64,000 bases of DNA, taken from Irregularibacter muris. Its GTDB lineage: Bacteria > Bacillota > Clostridia > Eubacteriales > Garciellaceae. The translations under genes were made by a program, and so were the position numbers. Under the pieces are notes generated by a model. The model was not told the DNA's origin. It did not search any database and saw nothing but the letters and a program-made list of their open reading frames with translations. The stretch covers positions 62,001 through 126,000 of the forward strand of contig NZ_JANKAS010000005.1 of assembly GCF_024622505.1 (NCBI RefSeq), read 5' to 3'. Shown here one piece after another: positions 1 to 9,141 of this stretch (within the stretch, counting starts at the first letter, position 1; each line of letters opens with the position of its first letter).

Positions 1-72
1 TACTTCACCTGCATAGGTATCAAAGGATACTTGCAAGTCTTTTACTTCTAATACATTTTCCTTTTTTTCCAC
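1..72 (-). CDS. oppD: Oligopeptide ABC transporter ATP-binding protein, N-terminal 24 codons only
   Basis: Cut by the window edge. Reading the minus strand from a GTG at 72 gives 24 codons. The segment LEVKDLQVSFDTYAGEV is the usual first beta-strand of OppD/DppD-type nucleotide-binding subunits. A strong GGAGGGAG lies just upstream of the GTG. It follows oppC by 13 bases in the same direction, as expected for an oppA-B-C-D(-F) operon. Walker and signature motifs lie outside the window, so the call rests on this N-terminus and on position. Confidence 0.75.
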   Translation of the reverse strand, partial: MEKKENVLEVKDLQVSFDTYAGEV

Positions 73-85
73 TTGGCTCCCTCCT

Positions 86-1024
86 TTATTTTCTTAGGCG
101 TGGGTCTAAAGCATCTCTAAGCCCATCTCCAAATAAGTTAAATGATAACATGGTAATACTAATAAGAATCGCTGGTATAATCAATTGATAGGGATAAAAT
201 CTCATCACCCTAGCTCCGTCATTGGCTAATATCCCCCAGCTAGCATTAGGTGGTCTAACCCCTAAACCGATATAGCTTAGGAAGGCCTCCCCAAAAATAG
301 CCGATGGTATAGTCAAAGTCATATCAACAATAATAGGTCCCAAAGTATTAGGAATTAAATGTTTCATGATAATTCTTGAAGTATTTGCCCCTAAAGTACG
401 GGCTGCCAATATAAACTCTTGTTCTTTTAATTGTAATACTTGCCCTCTTACCAAACGAGCCATTCCCAACCAACTGGTGATACTAAAGGCAATGATGATG
501 GTAGTCACTCCTGGATCCAAAACAATCAATAGCAAAATATTGACCAGCATTGCCGGTATGGTGAGCATGACATCTACAATTCTCATCATGATATTGTCGA
601 CTTTCCCTCCATAATATCCTGCAACACCGCCATAGATAACTCCTACAATAACTGATACAAAAGCAACGACAATTCCAATGAGTAGAGAAATTCTTCCCCC
701 TCTCCAAGCTCGAGCGAATAAGTCTCTACCTAAACTATCTGTTCCAAAATAATGACCCTCTGTCATAGGTTTAAAATTTGTTTTTTCGATATACTGTTCA
801 AAATAATTATATTTTGTCATATAAGGTCCCACAAGCACCATAATAGAAACAAGACATAAGATGATTAGGGAAAGCATAGCTAATTTGTTCATTTTTAACC
901 TTCTCCAGGCATCCTGCCAATAAGTCATACTGGGTCTTATAATTTGTTGACTATCTTTAAGGTTCTTTCCAACAACTTGAAAATCATCCTTTGAAAATTC
1001 TACTGCATGATTTGCACTATTCAT
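86..1024 (-). CDS. oppC: Oligopeptide/dipeptide ABC transporter permease OppC
   Basis: Inner-membrane permease of a peptide importer, 312 aa, the usual OppC length. It has an N-terminal cytoplasmic stretch and first membrane helix (about residues 45-68, the OppC_N region), then a BPD-type transmembrane domain (about 105-300). The EAA loop that docks on the ATPase is visible (EFILAARTLGANTSRI and following). The end SFNLFGDGLRDALDPRLRK is a classic OppC C-terminus. The ATG at 1024 is preceded by GGAGGG. It follows oppB by 14 bases and precedes oppD by 13, so the genes are very likely co-transcribed. Confidence 0.93.
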   Translation of the reverse strand: MNSANHAVEFSKDDFQVVGKNLKDSQQIIRPSMTYWQDAWRRLKMNKLAMLSLIILCLVSIMVLVGPYMTKYNYFEQYIEKTNFKPMTEGHYFGTDSLGRDLFARAWRGGRISLLIGIVVAFVSVIVGVIYGGVAGYYGGKVDNIMMRIVDVMLTIPAMLVNILLLIVLDPGVTTIIIAFSITSWLGMARLVRGQVLQLKEQEFILAARTLGANTSRIIMKHLIPNTLGPIIVDMTLTIPSAIFGEAFLSYIGLGVRPPNASWGILANDGARVMRFYPYQLIIPAILISITMLSFNLFGDGLRDALDPRLRK

Positions 1025-1038
1025 TCTTTCCCTCCTCC

Positions 1039-1959
1039 CTAACTAGCAATCTTAATTCTTGGATCAACCAATCCATAGGCGATATCTACCAAAAGATTTA
1101 GTACTACCAAGAAAGTTCCATAGAATATTGTGGTACCTAAAATAACTGGATAATCTAATGTGTTAATGCTTTGTACAAAGAATCTTCCGAGTCCTGGAAT
1201 AGCAAATATATTTTCCACAACAAATGTTCCTGTTAAAAGTACGGCTACTTGAGGTCCTAATATGGTAATAATCGGAAGTATAGAGTTTCTAATCACATGT
1301 TTAAATACAATAGATAACCGATTTAAACCTTTGGCCTTTGCTGTTTTGATATAATCCTGTCCTAAAACATCTAAAGTAGTCGCTCTCATCATTCTTGCTT
1401 GGGAAGCGAGTACGCTGGTACCTAGAGCGATGGTAGGCATAATGGTGTACATAATACCCTTCCACTGTCCTACTGGGAACCACCGTAATTTTACCCCAAA
1501 GGCGTACTGGAGTAATGCCCCGATAATAAAACTAGGTACCGATACGCCGATTACTGCAATAATCATGGTGACATAATCCACCGTCTTATTATGATTGAGG
1601 GCGGCCAGAACTCCCAGAGTTAAGCCTAGTACAACCCCATAAACCAAGGCCTGCATACCAAGATGTGCAGAATAGGGGAAGGCTTGGGCAATAATTTGGT
1701 TTACTGTACGGGTTTTGTACTTAAGAGAATGTCCCAAATCTCCCTTAGTTAAGTTTTTCAGATATGTTCCATATTGAACAATTAGTGGTTTGTCTAATCC
1801 ATAGTACTTTTTCATATTTTCTAATATTTGCGGTTGAACTTTCTTTTCATCTGCAAATGGATTCCCTGGCACTGCATGCATTAAGAAAAAAGTGATGGTC
1901 GCCAGCACCCAAATTGTGATTAGTGAAATTCCAACACGCTTCAAGATATATCGAAGCAT
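1039..1959 (-). CDS. oppB: Oligopeptide/dipeptide ABC transporter permease OppB
   Basis: Permease partner of OppC, about 306 aa from the start chosen here. The N-terminus MLRYILKRVGISLITIWVLA is the standard OppB first helix, and the EAA loop (DYIKTAKAKGLNRLSIVFKH) and the ending LVDIAYGLVDPRIK are present. An ATG 15 bases upstream is open, but it overlaps the sequence GGAGG that serves as RBS for the ATG at 1959 (8-base spacing), so the shorter form is preferred. It is separated from oppA by about 500 bases that hold a perfect palindrome, which suggests different levels of binding protein and permease. Confidence 0.93.
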   Translation of the reverse strand: MLRYILKRVGISLITIWVLATITFFLMHAVPGNPFADEKKVQPQILENMKKYYGLDKPLIVQYGTYLKNLTKGDLGHSLKYKTRTVNQIIAQAFPYSAHLGMQALVYGVVLGLTLGVLAALNHNKTVDYVTMIIAVIGVSVPSFIIGALLQYAFGVKLRWFPVGQWKGIMYTIMPTIALGTSVLASQARMMRATTLDVLGQDYIKTAKAKGLNRLSIVFKHVIRNSILPIITILGPQVAVLLTGTFVVENIFAIPGLGRFFVQSINTLDYPVILGTTIFYGTFLVVLNLLVDIAYGLVDPRIKIAS

Positions 1960-2476
1960 ATTTTTTTCCTCCATTCTTGATCATGTTGATATCCAGCAAA
2001 TAAAGTGTATAAAGAATAAAATGTTTGACATACTAATAATATAGATGTATTATGCCCAATAAAAATATTTAAGGAAATTGCATAAATAATCTTTTTCTGA
2101 TTGTTTGGAAAAGATATCTATACAATAGTTGGACCAATAGTATGACGTAATAGAGTGATAAAGTGTTCATCATGTCCTTCAGAAAATGGATCTTGCGATT
2201 TCCTCGAATTATTCATGAAACCCTATTTGCAATACACTTAACTTCCGGATAATCCTTATGAATACAACTTGTTTCATTGAGCTCGATTTTATAATTATAC
2301 CATATTTATAATTCTTTATCTAGATTTTTATCTCCCATAACCTAGATTTACCAAAGAGTAATTGTGAACTTTTTGTGAAAATTCTATATTTAATCACAAA
2401 GGTATGTGAAGAAGCTTCTTCACATACCTTTGTCTTAAATAGTTAATATTTTTTAGTTGTTATTGTATAATTATTC
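1960..2476 (-). other. 517-base oppA-oppB intergenic region
   Basis: I find no convincing gene here. Its only clear feature is the 38-base palindrome at 2396-2433 next to the oppA stop. The rest is AT-rich and may contain a secondary promoter for oppBCD, but I cannot assign -35/-10 boxes with confidence. Confidence 0.5.
2396..2433. terminator. Perfect 38-base palindrome after oppA
   Basis: Two 19-base arms (centre 2414/2415, left arm ACAAAGGTATGTGAAGAAG) with no mismatch, 44 bases downstream of the oppA stop. On the minus strand it is not followed by a long U-run, so it may be a leaky terminator or an mRNA-stabilising stem rather than a full stop. Confidence 0.65.
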
Positions 2477-4105
2477 TTATTGTGCTTCAATGTCTCCAAA
2501 CATCCAATCTGGGTCTGGGTTGAAGGCTCCTCTTGAAATACCAGTTACTCCATCAGCTACAGTATATACTCTAACTCTATGGTATAGTGGTGCAATTGGC
2601 ATACCATCCATTAAGATTTCTTCAGCTTCTGCCATTAACTTCATACGCTCAGCATTGTCAGCGCTTGCTTTCGCTGCTTTAATCTTTTCATCATAATCTT
2701 TGTTAGAGAATTTTACTTCGTTGAAAGTACCGTCAGTTACCCACATATCCATGAAAGTCATTGGATCATCATAATCTGGACCCCATCCGGATAATACTAC
2801 ATCATAGTCCATTTTGTCAGATCTGTCTAATCTTACTTGGAATGGAACTGGAGTAGCGTCAATTTCAACTCCTAGATTCTTTCTCCAATTTTCTTGAATG
2901 AATTCTGTAGACTTTGTGGACATTTCTCCATCATCTGTTAAGAATTCAAATTTTGGTAAAGAGTCTAATCCTAATTCTTCTAATCCCTTTGCTAAATATT
3001 CTTTAGCAGCTTCTGGATCATAAGTTTTGAAATAATCGCCTTTATATTCTTCTCTAAAGGATTTTTCATTCCCCATAAGCGCTGGGTTTACAAAGTTAGT
3101 TGCTGAAACATAAGGAATTTGCCATACATTTTTGATATAGTTATCTCTATCAATTGCTAAAGTAAGGGCTTTTCTAATGTTTTCATTCTTAAATGGTTCG
3201 TATTTCTCACCGTTGAACATCAAGTAGAAGGTACCTCCATCATGATATTCTAAGGCTTTTCCTTCTTCCATATATTTTTCAGCGAATTCTCCACTAAGAC
3301 CTACCATATCTAATTCGCCAGTTTCATACATATTGATCGCTGTAGATGCATCTCGTACAATAGGTGTAATTACCTTTGTAAAGTTAACTTTTTCTTTATT
3401 CCAGTATTCTGGGTTTGGATGATATTCTAATTCACTATCATGATCCCATCTTGCAAGTACGAAAGGTCCATTATATACCATCTTGTCTGGGTCTGATGCA
3501 AAAGCATCGCCATGCTCTTCCACAACATCTTCTCTAACAGGTAGATAAGTACCAAAGGTTGTTAAAGATTTGAAGTAGGGTGTAGGTTGTTTTAAAGTAA
3601 CTTCTAGAGTTTTTTCATCTAGAGCCTTAACTCCTACATCATCTGCAGAACCTTCACCAGCATTGTACTCATTTCCGCCTTTAACATAGTCTCCAATGAT
3701 AAAAGCATATTTAGAAGCAGTTTCTGGATTTAAAGCTCTCTTCCAAGCATATTCGAAGTCATGGGCTGTTACAGCTTTGCCATCGCTCCATTTTGCATCT
3801 CTTAAATGGAATGTCCAAGTTAATCCATCTTCACTTACATCTGGTTCACCTTCAGCCATACCGTCTACATATTCACCATTATGATATCTGTAAAGTCCTT
3901 CAAAAATTCCTTGACCGATTGTAAAGGAAATGGTGTCTGTAGTTTTACCTGGATCTAATGCAGGTGGCTCATCAGCTTCTGGAAAACGAAATACTTTTTC
4001 CACATCAGCATCTGCACCTTTTTCGCCGCCGCCGTCACCAGCACAACCGGCAAACAATGTTGCTACCATGGTCAATACGACCAATAATACTACTAGCTTT
4101 TTCAT
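2477..4105 (-). CDS. oppA: Peptide ABC transporter substrate-binding lipoprotein (SBP family 5)
   Basis: Extracytoplasmic peptide receptor, 542 aa. The signal peptide MKKLVVLLVVLTMVATLFAG ends in a lipobox (LFAGC), so Cys-21 should be lipidated. Family-5 hallmarks follow: DPGKTTDTISFTIGQGIFEG near the N-terminus, VTAHDFEYAWKRALNP and GPFVLARWDHDSELEYHPN. A longer reading from 4153 exists, but GGGGGAAAGAAC just before the ATG at 4105 and the clean signal peptide fix the start. It is first in the opp cluster. A candidate promoter lies at 4251-4280, and the leader contains a small CCAGC/GCTGG hairpin at 4147-4159. Confidence 0.93.
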   Translation of the reverse strand: MKKLVVLLVVLTMVATLFAGCAGDGGGEKGADADVEKVFRFPEADEPPALDPGKTTDTISFTIGQGIFEGLYRYHNGEYVDGMAEGEPDVSEDGLTWTFHLRDAKWSDGKAVTAHDFEYAWKRALNPETASKYAFIIGDYVKGGNEYNAGEGSADDVGVKALDEKTLEVTLKQPTPYFKSLTTFGTYLPVREDVVEEHGDAFASDPDKMVYNGPFVLARWDHDSELEYHPNPEYWNKEKVNFTKVITPIVRDASTAINMYETGELDMVGLSGEFAEKYMEEGKALEYHDGGTFYLMFNGEKYEPFKNENIRKALTLAIDRDNYIKNVWQIPYVSATNFVNPALMGNEKSFREEYKGDYFKTYDPEAAKEYLAKGLEELGLDSLPKFEFLTDDGEMSTKSTEFIQENWRKNLGVEIDATPVPFQVRLDRSDKMDYDVVLSGWGPDYDDPMTFMDMWVTDGTFNEVKFSNKDYDEKIKAAKASADNAERMKLMAEAEEILMDGMPIAPLYHRVRVYTVADGVTGISRGAFNPDPDWMFGDIEAQ

Positions 4106-4250
4106 GTTCTTTCCCCCTTCTATTCTTTTCTTTGCTTTTTTGTTCACCAGCAAAGCTGGCTAAATAGGTTTATAATTTTTAGGCAAGCACTTTCTTTATA
4201 GTATTCATTGTCCCTGGGAAATATGAAACTTATTGCTTGACTAAAAAAAA

Positions 4251-4280
4251 ATTATAGATATCATATTACACTATTTTCAA
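4251..4280 (-). promoter_or_regulatory. oppA: Candidate sigma-A promoter for oppA
   Basis: On the minus strand, TTGAAA (4280-4275) and TATAAT (4256-4251) are spaced 18 bases apart, about 145 bases upstream of the oppA ATG. Just upstream, at 4326-4352, is a dyad (AGTGCA...TGCACT) with repeated ATTCATTG, a possible operator. The remaining intergenic bases (4353-4597) show nothing I can name. Confidence 0.5.
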
Positions 4281-4597
4281 ACAATTTGCAAATATTTATT
4301 TTTTCAATAAATGGATGCATTTTACAGTGCATTCATTGATATTCATTGCACTTGAGAGATGTTTATTTGTTTTACACAAATTGTTCTTTAAACATTTGGA
4401 ATAAAAACCCTCTCGCCATTCAATTGATCCAATTTTCTGTTAATTTTCTTTCTAAAAAAGAACCTCTTTTTTCTTTTTTAAAACTATGAATGCTCTAACT
4501 AAATTATGCCAACAACCTCTTCTTCTGTCACACTTTTGTAACATATTTGTTGGAAAGCTTGTAAGTTTTATTTCTATAAGAAATACTATACCACAAT

Positions 4598-4636
4598 AAA
4601 GAAAAAAAGAATAGAGGAATTTTTCCCCTCTATTCT
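4598..4636 (-). terminator. Rho-independent terminator of the gat operon
   Basis: Stem AGAATAGAGG (4608-4617) pairs with CCTCTATTCT (4627-4636), with an AT-rich loop. On the minus strand it is followed by a T-rich tract. The distal arm overlaps the last codons and stop of gatB. Confidence 0.85.
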
Positions 4637-6057
4637 TCAAGTAAACGTTTCAATACCTGATTTACTACCTGAGGGTTGGCTTTTCCTCGGGATATCCGCA
4701 TAGTTTGACCAACCATAAAACCAAAAGCTTTTTCTTTTCCTGCTTTATAATCTGCAACAGATTGGGGATTATCCTGGAGTATCCCCCTAATCATATCTTC
4801 TAATGCCTTCTCATCATTTATTTGCACAAGACCCTTTTCCTGTATAATATCTTCTGGACTTTTTCCTGTTTTAAACATCTCTTCTAATACTTTTTTCCCT
4901 ATAGAACCGCTAATTGTCTTTTTCTCTATAAGATGAAGTAATTTAGCAAAGTTCTCAGAGGTAAAGGGAATATCTTCTATTTCTATTTCCCCTGCCCTAA
5001 GTAGTCTTAGAATATCCCCCATCATCCAGTTACTTACTGCCTTAGCATCAGAATAGCTTTTTAGGGTTTCTTCAAAATAATCTGATAAGGCTCTAGAAGT
5101 GGTGAGGATGTCTGCATCATATTCTGGCAAGCCAAGCTCTTTTACATATCTTTTTTTCCGACTATGGGGAAGTTCTGGCAGTTCTTCTCTTAATCTTTCA
5201 ATATAAGAATCTTCTAATAGAATAGGCACAAGATCTGGATCAGGAAAATATCGATAATCCTGGGCCTCTTCCTTACTTCTTAGAGAATAACTAACGCCCT
5301 TTTCATCATCCCATTTTCTAGTTTCTTGGATAATTTCTTCTCCCTTCTCCAATGCTTGCATTTGTCTTTGACTCTCGTGCTCTATAGCCCGTACTAGGGA
5401 GCGGAAGGAGTTTAAGTTTTTCATTTCTGTTCTTGTACCTAAAGCCTCTTGCCCCTGAGGTCGAATAGATAAATTGACATCAAAACGCAAGGATCCCTCT
5501 TGCATTTTGCAATTGGACACTCCAGTGAATTCCAATATAGCTTTAATTTTTTCTGCATAGGCTTTAGCTTCCTCCGCACTTCTCATATCTGGATCAGATA
5601 CAATCTCGATAAGGGGTATTCCTCCCCGGTTGTAATCTGCCAATGTTCCTTCTGAGGAATCATGCACTAGCTTTCCAGCATCCTCTTCAATATGAATATG
5701 ATGTATCCCAATAGATTTTTTATTGCCCTCTACATCAATCTCTACACTTCCTCTGGTACATAGGGGATAGTCAAACTGGGAGATTTGATAAGCCTTAGGT
5801 AAGTCTGGATAAAAATAGTTCTTTCTATCTAATTGACTGTATTTTGCTATACCACAGTTTAGAGCCATACCTGCTTTTACTCCATACTCTACTACTTTTT
5901 CATTGAGTACCGGTAGTGTCCCCGGCATTGCCAAGCATATGGGACAGGTTTGAGTATTTTCTTCGGCGCCAAAGGCTGTGGAGCAGGAACAGAATATCTT
6001 TGTTTCAGTATCTAACTCTGCATGGATTTCCAAACCAATAACCATTTCATATTTCAT
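4630..6057 (-). CDS. gatB: Asp-tRNA(Asn)/Glu-tRNA(Gln) amidotransferase subunit B
   Basis: Catalyses the kinase/transamidation half of GatCAB, which converts misacylated Glu-tRNA(Gln) or Asp-tRNA(Asn) to the amidated form using ammonia from GatA. At 475 aa it is the normal length. N-terminal YEMVIGLEIHAELDTETKIF, the signature LDRKNYFYPDLPKAYQISQ and the C-terminal YqeY-like tail (GQTMRISRGKANPQVVNQVL) are all present. The paired cysteines CSCS and CPIC of the zinc site are intact. It directly abuts gatA with no spacer. A glnS gene elsewhere in this window (58.4-60.0 kb) suggests that Asn-tRNA(Asn) may be the main product here. Confidence 0.97.
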   Translation of the reverse strand: MKYEMVIGLEIHAELDTETKIFCSCSTAFGAEENTQTCPICLAMPGTLPVLNEKVVEYGVKAGMALNCGIAKYSQLDRKNYFYPDLPKAYQISQFDYPLCTRGSVEIDVEGNKKSIGIHHIHIEEDAGKLVHDSSEGTLADYNRGGIPLIEIVSDPDMRSAEEAKAYAEKIKAILEFTGVSNCKMQEGSLRFDVNLSIRPQGQEALGTRTEMKNLNSFRSLVRAIEHESQRQMQALEKGEEIIQETRKWDDEKGVSYSLRSKEEAQDYRYFPDPDLVPILLEDSYIERLREELPELPHSRKKRYVKELGLPEYDADILTTSRALSDYFEETLKSYSDAKAVSNWMMGDILRLLRAGEIEIEDIPFTSENFAKLLHLIEKKTISGSIGKKVLEEMFKTGKSPEDIIQEKGLVQINDEKALEDMIRGILQDNPQSVADYKAGKEKAFGFMVGQTMRISRGKANPQVVNQVLKRLLEE

Positions 6058-7533
6058 CTATTCCACCTCCCTTTCTATCGTAGGTCTCCTCTTATGATAA
6101 TCGGTAGCCTGTTCAAAGGCATAGGCTGCCTGTAACAATGTCTTTTCATCAAAGGCCTTTCCAATAAGTTGCAGGCCAATCGGCAAACCTTCTTTACTAA
6201 ATCCTGCGGGTATAGATAGGGCTGGTAATCCTGCTAAATTTACTGGTACAGTAGCGGTATCAGTAAAATATCCTTCTAAAGGATCTTCAGTCTTTATACC
6301 TAAAGGATAGGTCGGAGACAGACTGGTAGGGGACAATAAAACATCATATTTTTCGAAGGCTCTATCAAAGTCCTCTCTAATTAAAGTTCTTATCTGCATG
6401 GCTTTTTTATAGTAAGGTTCATATTTGCCCGCACTTAAAACATAGGTTCCTAATAATATTCTTCTGACGACTTCTGGACCAAAGGCTTCCCCTCTGCTTT
6501 TTTTGTATAATTCCTCTAAGCTTTCAAAGTCTTCCGTCCTATAACCATAACGTATCCCATCATAACAAGACATATTAGAGCTTCCCTCAGCAGATGAAAT
6601 AATATAATACACCCCAAGAGCATATTCACTATGGGGTAAAGACACGCTTTCCCATTGGGCTCCTAAACCTTTTAGGGTATCAAGGGCATCTTCAAATGTT
6701 TTTTTCACCTCTGGGGATAGGTCCTGTTCCATAAATTCCTTGGGTACCCCGATTTTTAAACCCTGTACACCCTTCTGAATGTCTTTAAGATAATCTATCT
6801 TTTCTCCCTTATAAGATGTAGAATCTTTTTCATCGTGGCCTACAATAGTATTTAGAACTAAGGCACTGTCCTTTACATCCTTAGTAAGAGTCCCCACTTG
6901 ATCTAGGGAGGATGCAAAACTTACTACTCCATAGCGAGATACCAACCCATAGGTTGGTTTTAGACCTACTACACCACAAAAGGATGCTGGTTGTCTTACC
7001 GATCCCCCTGTATCTGTACCTAGGGTAAAATAAGCCTCCCCTGCAGCTACTGCTGCGCTAGAGCCTCCACTGGATCCTCCTGATACTTTGGTTCTATCCC
7101 AAGGGTTTTTAGTGGCATGAAATATGGAGTGTTCGGTAGAGGAGCCCATGGCAAATTCATCCATATTACATTTGCCCAATAGTATAGCGCCTGCTTCCCT
7201 TAGTCTTTGAGTAACGGTAGCATCATAGGGAGGAGTAAAGTTTTCCAACATTTTAGATGCACAGGTGGTTTTTATTCCCTCAGTGCATATATTATCCTTT
7301 AATGCCATAGGAATGCCAGCTAGAGGTCCTGGGTCCTCTCCCTTGGCAATCTTTTCATCCACCAATCTAGCCTGTTCTAAGGCCAACTCTGGGGTGAATA
7401 AGATGAAAGATTTCACTTCATCTTCTACTTGCTCAATACGTTTTATGATATTTTTTGTAACTTCTACAGCTGTAATTTCCTTTTTTAAAATACTGTCTCT
7501 TATCTCTAATGCTGTTTTTTTATATAAATCCAC
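6058..7533 (-). CDS. gatA: Asp/Glu-tRNA amidotransferase subunit A (amidase)
   Basis: Glutaminase subunit of GatCAB, 491 aa. The amidase-signature catalytic triad is visible as Lys-79 (ALKDN), the cis-Ser at 154 in SGGSSGGSS and the nucleophile Ser-178 (DTGGSVRQPASFCG). The family ending LQLIGKAFDEKTLLQAAYAFEQ is also present. The ATG follows AGGAGGTTAC. It lies 13 bases after gatC and abuts gatB, giving the usual C-A-B order and coupled expression. Confidence 0.97.
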   Translation of the reverse strand: MDLYKKTALEIRDSILKKEITAVEVTKNIIKRIEQVEDEVKSFILFTPELALEQARLVDEKIAKGEDPGPLAGIPMALKDNICTEGIKTTCASKMLENFTPPYDATVTQRLREAGAILLGKCNMDEFAMGSSTEHSIFHATKNPWDRTKVSGGSSGGSSAAVAAGEAYFTLGTDTGGSVRQPASFCGVVGLKPTYGLVSRYGVVSFASSLDQVGTLTKDVKDSALVLNTIVGHDEKDSTSYKGEKIDYLKDIQKGVQGLKIGVPKEFMEQDLSPEVKKTFEDALDTLKGLGAQWESVSLPHSEYALGVYYIISSAEGSSNMSCYDGIRYGYRTEDFESLEELYKKSRGEAFGPEVVRRILLGTYVLSAGKYEPYYKKAMQIRTLIREDFDRAFEKYDVLLSPTSLSPTYPLGIKTEDPLEGYFTDTATVPVNLAGLPALSIPAGFSKEGLPIGLQLIGKAFDEKTLLQAAYAFEQATDYHKRRPTIEREVE

Positions 7534-7546
7534 TAATGTAACCTCC

Positions 7547-7831
7547 TTATTCCTCTACGACTTTAGGGACTTTGAAATAGTTTTTCTCTTGGGACGGTGC
7601 ATTGTTCAGTACTTCTTTTATATCCAAAGAAGGTTTTACTCTGTCCTTTCTTAAAACATTATGGGAATCCAATATATAGGAAGTGGGTTCCACATGAGAA
7701 GTATCTAGCTCATTTAACTTTTCCATATACCCTAAGATTACTCCTAGTTGCTGTGCATAGTTTTCTATTTCTACCTCATTAAGATGTAGCTTTGCTAAAT
7801 CAGCTATGTATTTAACATCTTTTTTATCCAT
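7547..7831 (-). CDS. gatC: Asp/Glu-tRNA amidotransferase subunit C
   Basis: Small subunit that wraps the GatA/GatB interface and stabilises the complex; 94 aa, normal length. The N-terminal helix pair (VKYIADLAKLHLNEVEIENY) and the conserved LNELDTSHVEPTSY segment identify it. It is the first gat gene, 41 bases downstream of the Crp/Fnr-like regulator on the same strand, so the regulator and gat genes may share a transcript. Confidence 0.95.
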   Translation of the reverse strand: MDKKDVKYIADLAKLHLNEVEIENYAQQLGVILGYMEKLNELDTSHVEPTSYILDSHNVLRKDRVKPSLDIKEVLNNAPSQEKNYFKVPKVVEE

Positions 7832-7872
7832 GGCTACTTCACCTACTTTCTTTGTTGATTTTTAAAAAATAT

Positions 7873-8523
7873 TTAAGTCAAAAGCAAATCTTCTAGGGCA
7901 TCTTTATCTATGATGGTCACTTTTCTACCTTTTTGAGCAATATATCCTTCATTTTCCATTTCACTAAAATTTCTGGAAACTACTTCCCTAGAAGTTCCTA
8001 ATAATAGGGCAATTTTTTGTTTAGAATAGAGGAGTTTGACCTCTAAGCTTTGTTGCTCCTGGGATAGGGTCAATAAAAGTCTGGCAATTTTCTGTTTTAT
8101 TGTTTTTAAGGAAAGCATTTCTACCTTATTATTCAGCAATTGAATCTTTTGAGTAAGTTCCCTAAAAAATGCCTTTGTAAATTCTCTATTTCTCTGGGAC
8201 ATTGTCAGTAGAATTTCCCGATGTATCATTCCTATTTTACAGTTGGTCTCTGCCACCACGGTGACAACATAATTTCCTCCTTCAAATACTAAGGCTTCTC
8301 CAAATATATCGTCCTTTCCTAAAAAGGAAAGGATTTGTTCTTTTCCATCGGCTGCATACTTACATAATTTTACCTGTCCTTCTATGATCATACTCAAATA
8401 ATCACATTGATCTAAAGGAGAAAAAATAGTCTCTTCCTTAATATATTCTTTTATTTCCATATTCTGTTCAAAATACTCCTTGTCCGTTGGAGTTAGAACA
8501 GAAAATAGTAAAGAGTTTTTCAT
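7873..8523 (-). CDS. Crp/Fnr-family transcriptional regulator
   Basis: 216 aa. Residues about 10-125 form a cyclic-nucleotide-type beta-roll (SMIIEGQVKLCKYAADGKEQ; GEALVFEGGNYVVTVVAET) and about 145-212 a winged helix with recognition helix TSREVVSRNFSEMENEGYI. No N-terminal Fnr-type cysteine cluster is present, so it is not an oxygen-sensing [4Fe-4S] Fnr. The effector is unknown; clostridial relatives include nitrosative-stress and redox sensors. The divergent ferredoxin-like gene with a dyad in its promoter (9064-9081) is a plausible target. The flanking acidic gene is 35 bases upstream. Confidence 0.88.
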   Translation of the reverse strand: MKNSLLFSVLTPTDKEYFEQNMEIKEYIKEETIFSPLDQCDYLSMIIEGQVKLCKYAADGKEQILSFLGKDDIFGEALVFEGGNYVVTVVAETNCKIGMIHREILLTMSQRNREFTKAFFRELTQKIQLLNNKVEMLSLKTIKQKIARLLLTLSQEQQSLEVKLLYSKQKIALLLGTSREVVSRNFSEMENEGYIAQKGRKVTIIDKDALEDLLLT

Positions 8524-8558
8524 TGATACCCTCCTTATTCCTCTATCTCCTCCACTTT

Positions 8559-8948
8559 TTATCGCCTATTTTTCCTCTTAAATAGTCTTTTAAAAAAGGA
8601 CTCATATTCTTCCTCCTCTTCCTCCCAATCTTCCTTATCCACAATATTTTTACTGACTATTTCAATGATTTCATCCTTTTCTTTTTGCTTTCTGTCTTCT
8701 ATAAGTTTTTGTTGATTCATTTTCTCGATTAATTCAGGATTGATTTTTCGAATAAAATAATTTAATCCAGAATATATTTTTTTTAGTTCTTCATATTCCA
8801 ATAGGTAACCATTGTCATCCATTATTCCTAAACCAATAAATTCTTCATTTTCTCCACTCCCCCTTACGATTTTGGTAAAGGTGAGTTTTTCTAATTCTTC
8901 CATGTTATAGTCTGAACAAGCATCCAATAAGCTATTAGTATTTTCCAT
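8559..8948 (-). CDS. Acidic hypothetical protein, 129 aa
   Basis: I do not recognise this family. The N-terminal half (about 1-75) looks globular (IVRGSGENEEFIGLGIMDDN). The middle is helical and charged, followed by a run of glutamates (WEEEEEEYESF, about 109-119) and a basic tail (FFKRLFKRKNRR). There are no cysteines beyond Cys-11, no signal peptide and no membrane helix. It heads the run leading to the Crp/Fnr regulator and gatCAB, and it faces the ferredoxin gene across a 193-base divergent intergenic region. The start ATG has GAGAGGGAG upstream. Confidence 0.7.
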   Translation of the reverse strand: MENTNSLLDACSDYNMEELEKLTFTKIVRGSGENEEFIGLGIMDDNGYLLEYEELKKIYSGLNYFIRKINPELIEKMNQQKLIEDRKQKEKDEIIEIVSKNIVDKEDWEEEEEEYESFFKRLFKRKNRR

Positions 8949-9063
8949 TTTTTCTCCCTCTCTGTTTTGTTAGATTAGCTTATTTATAGATAAGCAATTT
9001 GATATCTAAAAAAATTAACTTCCTATTTCATTGCTTGTCTACTATTATATCAAATTTTTCATT

Positions 9064-9081
9064 GTGTAACTTTTATCACAC
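9064..9081. promoter_or_regulatory. Candidate Crp/Fnr-type operator dyad
   Basis: GTGTAAC-TTTT-ATCACAC: 7-base half sites with 5 of 7 symmetric positions, 61 bases upstream of the ferredoxin start and in the divergent region shared with the regulator cluster. Its shape is that of a Crp/Fnr-superfamily site. A second, wider inverted repeat (AATTTGATAT 8996-9005 / ATATCAAATT 9047-9056) lies beside it. Confidence 0.4.
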
Positions 9082-9141
9082 CTTAATTTTATATTTTTTG
9101 TTAAAATAAGATATAAATACGTAACCTAGGAGGTTTTTATA

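Noticed and set aside
4452-4640. 62-codon minus-strand open frame after gatB
   Set aside because: It begins within the gatB tail and terminator and has no proper RBS.
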